From assembly GCA_016200955.1 (NCBI GenBank), contig JACQDU010000555.1:1-5556 (forward strand): a stretch of 5,556 nucleotides of DNA, read 5' to 3'. Made by a program: the position numbers and the translations under genes. This document shows positions 1-5,556 of the stretch, one piece after another (positions within the stretch are counted from its first letter, which is position 1; each line of letters opens with the position of its first letter). The notes under the pieces were generated by a model that did not search any database, had not been told where the DNA came from, and saw only the letters and a list, made by a program, of their open reading frames with translations. Origin of the DNA: a bacterium. GTDB lineage: Bacteria > Planctomycetota > J058 > JACQDU01.

Positions 1-583
1 AGGCCTCCGCGCGGTGAGGCGTCGAGGCGACGACGGCGACCGAGGCCTCTCCGATCGGCACGAGGCCGAGCCGGTGCACGAGAGCGAGGCGCACGAGAGA
101 CGGCACGCGCTCGCGCGTCGAGCGGGCGAGCTCGCGGAAGGATGCGCGGGCCATGTCCTCGTAGGCCTCGTACTCGAGCCGGAGCACGCGCTTCCCCTCG
201 TGCACGTCTCGCGCGGTGCCGAGGAAGACCGCGATCCCTCCCGCGCTCGCGTGGGTCGCGAAGGCGACGAGGCGGTTCACGTCGATCGGCTCCCGCGTGA
301 GCTCGAGGAGGTCGTCCTGGCTCCCTCCGCCCACCGGAGGGAGGAGCGCGACCTCGTCTCCCGCCGCGAGCGGGAGGTCTCCTCTCGCGACCTCGAGGTT
401 CACGGCGATGGCGAACCTCCCACGATGCCGCTCGAGCTGCGGGTGCTCGCGCGCGAGGGCGTCCACGAGGTCGCTCACGCGAGCGCCGCGCGCGAGCTTG
501 ACGGAGACGCGCTCGCGGCCGATCGCCTCGCGCAGGCCGGCGAACAGGCGCACGGAGAGCTCGAGCTCGTCGTGGTCGCTCAC
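1..583 (-). CDS. MoaD-MoaE fusion: molybdopterin synthase (3' end outside window)
   Basis: Molybdopterin synthase adds two sulfurs to cyclic pyranopterin monophosphate to make molybdopterin, the core of the molybdenum cofactor, in the cytoplasm. Of the 194 visible residues, about 1-87 form a MoaD-like ubiquitin fold: VRLFAGLREAIG near the start, then GDEVALLPPVGGG, which ends in the glycine motif that carries the sulfur as a thiocarboxylate in free MoaD. From about residue 97 it is MoaE: GGIAVFLGTARD, LEYEAYEDMA, an HR pair at 170-171, IGEASVAVVASTPHR and a second HR at 190-191. Roughly 50 residues with the catalytic lysines should lie beyond the left edge. The GTG start overlaps the stop of the upstream membrane-protein gene by four bases, so it is the last visible gene of the pfpI operon. 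The glycine motif is internal and followed by Ser88, so cleavage or an altered mechanism is expected, as reported for mycobacterial MoaX. Family assignment is firm; the missing end is inferred. Confidence 0.9.
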   Translation of the reverse strand, partial: MSDHDELELSVRLFAGLREAIGRERVSVKLARGARVSDLVDALAREHPQLERHRGRFAIAVNLEVARGDLPLAAGDEVALLPPVGGGSQDDLLELTREPIDVNRLVAFATHASAGGIAVFLGTARDVHEGKRVLRLEYEAYEDMARASFRELARSTRERVPSLVRLALVHRLGLVPIGEASVAVVASTPHRAEA

Positions 584-1143
584 CTCGTCATCGTACTCGA
601 AGGTGCGGGGACTGCTCGCGCCGAAGCCTGCCAGGCGCGGGCTCTCGCGAGGAAGGCTTCCCGGGCCTCGCTCGATGCGAAGGCGCGTCGCGGGAGGATG
701 AACGCCTGGAGGTGTCCGGTGAAGATGAACGCGTGGCCCCCGCTCTCGACGATGCGGTGGACCGCCTTCCAGTACTTGAGTGTCTCGCCCGTCGGCCCGC
801 TCACGAAGATCCCGTCTGGGGAGATCCGCATGCGTTGCTCGCCGTACTGGCCGGTCGAGCGCCAGGCCGCACGGAACGCTCGGCCGAAGCGGCTCCATAT
901 CATGAGAGGAAAGACCGCGACGACCGGCATGAGCGCGAGGGCGAGCGGGAAGATGTCGGCCAGGAGTGTCGGTGGCCACGCCAGGGTGTAGATGGACGAG
1001 ATGGCCAGTACGACCGTGAGCGTCTTGAACCCGATATCGAACAAGATCGCGGGACGACGGATGGCGTAGTAGCGCCTGTAGGCGTCCACGTCCTCTTCCT
1101 TGAGCGAGTACGAGACCTCGATCGCGTCCGCCCCCTCGCTCAC
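580..1143 (-). CDS. Two-helix membrane protein with YcxB-like C-terminal domain
   Basis: A 187-residue protein of unknown role. A charged N-terminal stretch (SYSLKEEDVDAYRRYY, about 11-26) precedes two hydrophobic helices, about 36-57 and 62-83, separated by a short turn with WPP. The rest should be cytosolic and matches the YcxB-like pattern: MRISPDGIFVSGPTGE, then KYWKAVHRIVESGGHAFIF, then AFILPRRAFASSEAREAFL. The ILP-[RK]RAF-x(1-2)-E motif near 149-161 is the most telling part. YcxB-like proteins are widespread and have no agreed function. I chose the GTG at 1143 because it overlaps the pfpI stop codon by four bases (GTGA) and gives a protein of ordinary family length; longer forms would read through pfpI out of frame. 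No Shine-Dalgarno is seen before it, so translation is probably coupled to pfpI. Its own stop overlaps the start of the MoaD-MoaE gene. Nothing links it functionally to molybdenum cofactor synthesis except the shared operon. Confidence 0.82.
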   Translation of the reverse strand: MSEGADAIEVSYSLKEEDVDAYRRYYAIRRPAILFDIGFKTLTVVLAISSIYTLAWPPTLLADIFPLALALMPVVAVFPLMIWSRFGRAFRAAWRSTGQYGEQRMRISPDGIFVSGPTGETLKYWKAVHRIVESGGHAFIFTGHLQAFILPRRAFASSEAREAFLARARAWQASARAVPAPSSTMTR

Positions 1144-1664
1144 GCGCGAACGCCCAGCTTCTCGAGGATCGCGCGGCAGAAGGCGGGCAGGTCGTCGGGC
1201 GTGCGCGACGTGATCAGGTTCCCGTCGACGACGACCTCGGCGTCCGTCCACTCGGCGCCCGCGTTCGTCATGTCGTCCTTGATCGCGAAGAACGAGGTGA
1301 CGCGCTTTCCCTTGAGGACTCGCGCCGAGCAGAGGACCCACCCCGCGTGGCAGATCGCTCCCACGACCTTCCCCGCCTCGAAGGCCGCCCGCACGAGAGC
1401 GATCGTCGCCGGGTCGCGGCGCAGGAAGTCGGGCGCCCAGCCTCCCGGGATCACGAGAGCGTCCAGGTCCTTCGCCGTGATCTCGGTCGTCCGCTTCTCC
1501 GCCTTGATCGGGTATCCGTTCTTCCCCTTGTATTCCTTGGCCTCGACGCCGACCGCGGCGACGAGCGCGCCCTCCTCCTTGAAGCGGTAGTAGGGATACA
1601 TGACCTCCATGTCCTGGAAGTCGCGCTCGACCAGGATCACGACGCGCTTGCCTTTGAGGTCCAC
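1140..1664 (-). CDS. DJ-1/PfpI family cysteine protein
   Basis: A 174-residue, single-domain cytoplasmic protein of the DJ-1/PfpI superfamily. It has a Rossmann-like N-terminus (KRVVILVERDFQDMEVMYPY), LDALVIPGGWAPDFLR at about 68-82, the nucleophile elbow AICHAGW with Cys105-His106, and the PfpI-type end KDDMTNAGAEW, DAEVVVDGNLITSR and DDLPAFCRAI. Glu20 seems to occupy the place of the conserved Glu of DJ-1 (E18 in human). Members have been described as proteases, stress chaperones or glyoxalase/deglycase-like enzymes; the sequence cannot decide among these, and a stress role is the safest reading. The length is normal for the family. The GTG at 1664 is chosen because a strong GAGAGGAGG lies six bases upstream and the homology begins at once. 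It is the first gene of a minus-strand operon with the YcxB-like and MoaD-MoaE genes and is divergent from the kinase gene. The same frame stays open far upstream as antisense to the kinase, without meaning. Confidence 0.93.
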   Translation of the reverse strand: MDLKGKRVVILVERDFQDMEVMYPYYRFKEEGALVAAVGVEAKEYKGKNGYPIKAEKRTTEITAKDLDALVIPGGWAPDFLRRDPATIALVRAAFEAGKVVGAICHAGWVLCSARVLKGKRVTSFFAIKDDMTNAGAEWTDAEVVVDGNLITSRTPDDLPAFCRAILEKLGVRA

Positions 1665-1670
1665 CGGCGT

Positions 1671-1679
1671 CCTCCTCTC
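1671..1679 (-). promoter_or_regulatory. Shine-Dalgarno site of the pfpI gene
   Basis: On the minus strand this reads GAGAGGAGG, a near-ideal ribosome binding site, six bases before the GTG at 1664. It decides the start of pfpI, since no ATG is available at this position. Confidence 0.8.
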
Positions 1680-1720
1680 AACGAGGATTGTCGGGAGGGA
1701 GGCCGGGAAGTCAACGAGGA
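1678..1720. repeat. Pair of 10-base direct repeats in the divergent promoter region
   Basis: TCAACGAGGA occurs exactly at 1678-1687 and 1711-1720, 33 bases start to start, about three helical turns. One copy overlaps the -35 element proposed for pfpI; the other covers the last base of the -10 and the predicted start point. This could be a paired operator. A chance repeat in purine-rich DNA is also possible. Confidence 0.4.
1687..1714 (-). promoter_or_regulatory. Candidate sigma70-type promoter of the pfpI operon
   Basis: On the minus strand, TTGACT (1709-1714; five of six with TTGACA) is followed after 16 bases by GACAAT (1687-1692; four of six with TATAAT). Transcription would start near 1680, leaving a leader of about 16 bases that just holds the Shine-Dalgarno site. 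The position fits well. In such GC-rich DNA, and with an unknown sigma factor, this remains a prediction from sequence pattern only. Confidence 0.45.
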
Positions 1721-1750
1721 GCGGCCGGGTCCCCTGGAAAACCGAGGATC

Positions 1751-1759
1751 GAGAGAGGA
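1751..1759 (+). promoter_or_regulatory. Shine-Dalgarno site of the kinase gene
   Basis: GAGAGAGGA lies ten bases before the ATG at 1770, a slightly long but acceptable spacing. It supports this ATG over in-frame codons further left, which would overlap the divergent pfpI gene. I found no convincing plus-strand promoter hexamers in the region before it. Confidence 0.6.
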
Positions 1760-1769
1760 AACTCACCCC

Positions 1770-3457
<1,688 letters not shown>

Positions 3458-3461
<4 letters not shown>

Positions 3462-3775
3462 GCGAGCTCGGCTGCGACCGCTGCGGGCGCTCGCTCCTCG
3501 CGTTCGAGGACGTCCGTTACAAGCTCGAGATCAAGGTCTATGCCGCCTACGACCCGCTCGAGCTCTCGCCCCGGGCGCTCCGGGAGACCGACTTCGACGC
3601 CGAGATCGAGCGCCTCGTCGAGGCCTGCGACGGCCTCTCGCAGGAAGATCTCGAGTCCTCGGTCTGGAAGGCCCTCACGTTCGACCTGTGCTTGCGTTGC
3701 CAGAGGGAGTTCCTGAAAGACCCTCTCCCACGGCGTCGGGAAGACGACGCCGATGCGAAGGCGGGCGAGAAGTAG
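3458..3775 (+). CDS. Small CxxC...CxxC protein, conserved hypothetical, coupled to the kinase
   Basis: A 105-residue protein with two cysteine pairs, Cys6-Cys9 (CDRCG) and Cys78-Cys81 (CLRCQ), spaced as in a zinc ribbon that folds the two ends together. Between them lie a beta-like stretch RYKLEIKVYAAYDPLEL (20-36) and an acidic helical part EIERLVEACDGLSQEDLESSVWKAL. The closing block is TFDLCLRCQREFLKDPL. I know similar unnamed proteins from planctomycete-type genomes, where the YAAYDPLE and FDLC-x2-CQ blocks recur; none has an established function to my knowledge. The tail after residue 90 is basic, then acidic, and probably disordered. The GTG at 3458 overlaps the kinase stop (GTGA), with only a weak GAAGAG upstream, so translation should be coupled to the kinase. 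That suggests a kinase partner or substrate, which is inference. It ends six bases from the end of the convergent efflux remnant; no terminator is visible. Confidence 0.82.
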
Positions 3776-3781
3776 CGAGGA

Positions 3782-3892
3782 TCACGGGGTCTCCGCCGGC
3801 CGTTCTTCTCCGTCGCGGCGCGCCGTCTCCGGCAAGAGCTCCTTCGCCGTCACGTAGAGCGCCGGAACGATGAACAGGGTGAGGGACGTCGA
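3782..3892 (-). pseudogene. 3' remnant of an RND efflux permease gene
   Basis: Only the last ~36 codons remain. They read STSLTLFIVPALYV, then TAKELLPETARRDGEERP and a short end before TGA. The block S-T-x-L-T-L-F-[IV]-V-P-A-L-Y-V is the typical last transmembrane helix and exit of RND permeases of the HAE1/AcrB or heavy-metal type, normally preceded by about 1000 residues. Just upstream in this frame a TGA at 3902-3904 closes the reading frame, so the homology cannot extend left of that and no start codon is available. The fragment sits directly against the 5' part of the adaptor gene in another frame. It is therefore either a deletion scar or an assembly collapse. The hydrophobic motif is short, but the position behind an adaptor gene makes the assignment good. 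Confidence 0.72.
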
Positions 3893-3949
3893 TCGACGCG
3901 ATCACCTGTCCGCGGACGACGCGGTCTCCCTTGTCGACGTCGATCGACG
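3885..3949. repeat. Two exact copies of a 14-base sequence with a 12-base palindrome
   Basis: GACGTCGATCGACG is present at 3885-3898 and 3936-3949, 51 bases (17 codons) apart. CGTCGATCGACG inside it is a perfect palindrome. On the minus strand both copies encode Ser-Ile-Asp-Val in the adaptor remnant, so they could be ordinary codon use. The left copy coincides with the junction to the RND remnant. Confidence 0.6.
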
Positions 3950-4187
3950 AGTGATAACCGGCGACCTGTGCGAACAGGGTCGCCTCGCTCCGGGCCAGGA
4001 CGTTCGCGGGCTGCGTGATCGTGCGCGCGATCTCCTGCCGGCGAGCGCGGAAGACGACGACGCGGCGCGTCCCCGCGGTCTCCTTCTTCTCGCCAGCCTT
4101 CGCGTCGCCCGCGGGGCAGCCCGCGAGCGTCGAGACCACGAGGGAGAACGAAAGAGGGAGAAGAAGTCGGGAGAGGTTCTGGCTCAC
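3886..4187 (-). pseudogene. 5' remnant of an RND-type membrane fusion (adaptor) lipoprotein gene
   Basis: Adaptor proteins of this kind link an inner-membrane RND pump to an outer-membrane channel. The start is a GTG at 4187 with AAGGAG seven bases upstream. The first 24 residues are a lipoprotein signal: hydrophobic LLLPLSFSLVVST, then the lipobox LAGC with Cys24 as the lipidated residue. After a spacer comes an adaptor N-terminus: VVVFRARRQEIARTITQPAN, EATLFAQVAGYHSSIDVDKG and DRVVRGQVIASIDVP. The last two are the first half of the biotinyl-lipoyl-like domain. After SIDVP (about residue 104) the homology stops where a helical hairpin should begin. The frame continues as nonsense to a stop at 3675-3677, antisense to the end of the CxxC gene, while the RND tail appears in another frame. 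About three quarters of the adaptor is missing. If real, the product would be non-functional. Confidence 0.8.
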
Positions 4188-4747
4188 GATGGGGCTCCTT
4201 CCCGCGAGAAGAGCGGGAACGAAGGCGCGATCGCCGCGCTTCCGGCGCGCGCGCGCGACGAGGTCAACGAGTCGGCGACGGCGCGCTCAGCCGCGAGCGC
4301 GCGGGGGCGGGGGCGACGAAGGCCGCCCCACGCAGCGACCGCCGGTCCCGGGAATGGTGGTGGCGTCCGTGGTGGTCCGGGCGACTTCACTCGCGCGAGC
4401 GACGACGAGGCGCGCCTCGCTCGCCTCGAGCGGGACCTCGCGCAGGCGCGCTTGGGCGCGGCGGGAGCGATCCGGGCGGGCCTCCGCCTCGCGCTCGACG
4501 TGGGCGACGTCCTCGAGACCTGCGGCGGGACTCGTCGTGTCCTCGCGCGGCGGACGCGACGGAGGACCGAGAGCGAATCCAGGACGGTCGTCGCGCCCCT
4601 CACGACCGGCCCGGACTCGGCGGCGCATCGGAGCGACACGCGCTCGCCCGCCTTCTCTCTCCCTCTTTCGCCCGGCGCCGCCTGGAGCGGTCGCGGGACG
4701 AGCAGGAGAGCGAACGCCAGCACTCCCAGGAAGACCGCGAGGCGCAT
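4184..4747 (-). pseudogene. Signal-peptide ORF of doubtful integrity before the adaptor remnant
   Basis: The ATG at 4747 opens a convincing exported N-terminus: MRLAVFLGVLAFALLLVP followed by RPLQAAPGE, a signal peptide probably cut after QAA. The frame stays open for 187 residues and its stop overlaps the adaptor start by GTGA, exactly as at the other junctions here. Yet the middle is unlikely to be coded in this frame. Between about 4340 and 4530 the second codon positions are almost all G or C, and the product is a string of Arg, Ser, Pro and Ala. In the frame stepped by one, the codons look normal (LEDVAHVEREAE, ARLREVPLEASEARLVVARA). Position and signal peptide would suit the outer-membrane channel gene of the efflux operon, normally over 400 residues, but I recognise no channel motif. 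It may be a deleted or frameshifted remnant, or a small secreted protein with sequencing errors. Treat the function as unknown. Confidence 0.4.
4195..4201 (-). promoter_or_regulatory. Shine-Dalgarno site of the adaptor remnant
   Basis: GAAGGAG on the minus strand, seven bases before the GTG at 4187. It lies within the last codons of the upstream reading frame and supports GTG as the authentic start of the adaptor gene. Confidence 0.6.
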
Positions 4748-4755
4748 GGGGACGA

Positions 4756-4784
4756 AACCTAGCGCGAACTTTCGGTAACCGCAA
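4756..4784 (-). promoter_or_regulatory. Candidate promoter for the efflux remnants, possibly giving a leaderless transcript
   Basis: The 63 bases between the glycosyltransferase stop (4811) and the ATG at 4747 include the least GC-rich stretch nearby. On the minus strand TTGCGG (4779-4784) and TAGGTT (4756-4761) are 17 bases apart. The ATG follows the -10 by only eight bases and no Shine-Dalgarno is present, which would fit transcription starting at or next to the ATG. The hexamer matches are modest, so this is a weak prediction. Confidence 0.3.
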
Positions 4785-4810
4785 GAGAGCGACCGGCCGG
4801 GGACCGCTTC

Positions 4811-5556
4811 TCACGGCGAGAGCGCGATGACGACGACGCTCTCGGCGCCCCTGCGCTCGATCGGGATCACGACCCGTGGCGAAGGGAGGAGGTCGGCGAC
4901 CTCCTTCACGATGGGGTCGGCCGGCTTCCGATCGCGCGCCGTCGCGTCGAGGACGATCGCGCTCGCGTTCGCGGCGCGCGCCAGGGAGAGGACGGCGCGG
5001 GCGCGCTCCGCGGAGGAACGCCCGGCGTCGCGGAGAGCTCCGCGCAGGTCGACGTGGGCCGCTCCGGCGTAGAAGGCGACGCGAGGGTCGCTCGCCGCGA
5101 CGCGCGCGATCCCGAGGCTCCGGACGAGCTCGCCGGCATCGCGCCAGGTCGCCTTCCTCTCGTTCCTCGCGCGGGTGGCGAAGGGGAGCTGCGCGAGGAG
5201 GAGCACGAGCACGAGCGCTTTTCCGCGGAGGAAGCCGTCTCTCTCGCAGAAAGAAGCGAAGCGCGAGAGACCGAGCCCGGCGAACGGGAGCGAGAGCGAG
5301 GCGAGCGTCGCCGCGTAGCGCTCGTCCGCGCGGAAGAACGCGTAGGCGAAGAGAAGCGCTCCTCCCGCCGCGAGCGCGAGGGCGGCGAGCGCGCTCGCGG
5401 GCGGCGCCCGCGAGGAGCGGACGCCGGAAGCTCCGAGGACCACGAGCGCGAGCACGATCGGGTTCGCGGCGACCACGAGGAGCGCGGCCTGCTTCGCCGC
5501 GTGCACGAGCCATTCGCCCGCGACGCCGGGCGTTCCTCCGCGGAGCGCGCCCGCGC
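4811..5556 (-). CDS. C-terminal part of a multi-pass membrane glycosyltransferase-like protein (5' end outside window)
   Basis: The frame is open to the right edge, giving 247 residues of a longer protein; a GTG at 5506 lies inside the frame and is probably not the start. Four hydrophobic segments are visible: around QAALLVVAANPIVLALVV, ALAALALAAGGALLFAYAFF, YAATLASLSLPFAGLGL and ALVLVLLLAQLPFA. The sequence ADERYAATLASLSLPFAGLGL resembles the C-terminal membrane region of GT39/GT83-type (ArnT/PMT-like) glycosyltransferases, which move sugars from polyprenyl phosphates to lipids or proteins on the outer face of the membrane. After the last helix a soluble domain follows, with WRDAGELVRSLGIARVAASD and PRVAFYAGAAHVDLRGALRD, a layout usual in this group. 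The catalytic acidic residues of the first external loop would be beyond the window. The nearest alternative is an unrelated polytopic membrane protein. It lies 63 bases upstream of the efflux remnants and has no evident link to them. Confidence 0.65.
   Translation of the reverse strand, partial: AGALRGGTPGVAGEWLVHAAKQAALLVVAANPIVLALVVLGASGVRSSRAPPASALAALALAAGGALLFAYAFFRADERYAATLASLSLPFAGLGLSRFASFCERDGFLRGKALVLVLLLAQLPFATRARNERKATWRDAGELVRSLGIARVAASDPRVAFYAGAAHVDLRGALRDAGRSSAERARAVLSLARAANASAIVLDATARDRKPADPIVKEVADLLPSPRVVIPIERRGAESVVVIALSP

Noticed and set aside
14..991. 325-residue plus-strand frame over the MoaD-MoaE and YcxB-like genes
   Set aside because: Both genes on the minus strand have recognisable family motifs. 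The plus-strand product is a compositional shadow.
1347..1769. In-frame extension of the kinase to the left
   Set aside because: It would overlap pfpI on the other strand and the divergent promoter region, has no homology, and ignores the Shine-Dalgarno-supported ATG at 1770.
3776..3781. Terminator between the convergent genes
   Set aside because: Only six bases separate the two stop codons, and I found no stem-loop followed by a T-run on either strand nearby.
4245..4257. Alternating CG run as a Z-DNA or phase-variation tract
   Set aside because: It is too short and lies in a region whose coding status is unclear; it is noted only as a possible slippage site.
3870..4778. 302-residue plus-strand frame across the efflux remnants
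   Set aside because: For its left half it is the exact codon-aligned antisense of the adaptor remnant, which has clear homology on the minus strand. The stretch EARLARLERDLAQARL near 4410-4460 looks protein-like, but it has no credible start of its own and can be explained as a mirror of the minus-strand frame.
4287..5513. 408-residue Arg/Pro-rich minus-strand frame
   Set aside because: Across 4811-5513 it is a shifted reading of the glycosyltransferase-like gene, with no domains. Only its last part (about 4340-4530) may reflect real coding and is discussed with the signal-peptide ORF.

Overview
The window is very GC-rich DNA. Genes are packed tightly, start often at GTG and overlap end to start, as in a bacterial chromosome. 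Nothing fixes the taxon. The kinase with an N-terminal helical domain, coupled to a small four-cysteine protein of a type I associate with Planctomycetota and related lineages, makes an uncultured planctomycete-like bacterium the best guess; this is inference. I see no rRNA, tRNA, CRISPR array, insertion sequence or integrase.

Left part (1-1664, minus strand): a three-gene operon read right to left. It encodes a DJ-1/PfpI-type cysteine protein, then a two-helix membrane protein with a YcxB-like C-terminal domain, then a fused MoaD-MoaE molybdopterin synthase that runs off the left edge. The two downstream genes start inside the stop codon of the gene before them. A plausible sigma70-like promoter and a strong Shine-Dalgarno site precede pfpI in the 105-base divergent intergenic region.

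Centre (1770-3775, plus strand): a two-gene operon divergent from the first. It encodes a 563-residue soluble Hanks-type Ser/Thr kinase with a repeat-bearing N-terminal domain and a proline-rich linker. A 105-residue CxxC...CxxC protein follows, again with overlapping stop and start. This pair is the best candidate for something little described.

Right part (3782-4747, minus strand): what looks like a collapsed RND efflux operon. The first ~100 codons of a lipoprotein membrane-fusion (adaptor) gene join directly, out of frame, to the last ~36 codons of an RND permease. The rest of both genes is absent. Upstream lies a 564-base region that starts with a clear signal peptide and a promoter-like leader, but its codon pattern changes frame in the middle. 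It may be a broken outer-membrane or secreted component. Whether this is genuine genome decay or a misassembly cannot be told from sequence alone.

Right edge (4811-5556, minus strand): the C-terminal part of a multi-pass membrane protein resembling GT39/GT83-type glycosyltransferases; its start lies outside the window.

All four gene junctions with overlaps use the same hexamer, GTGAGC, so each downstream protein begins (f)Met-Ser. No undescribed defence or mobile system is evident.
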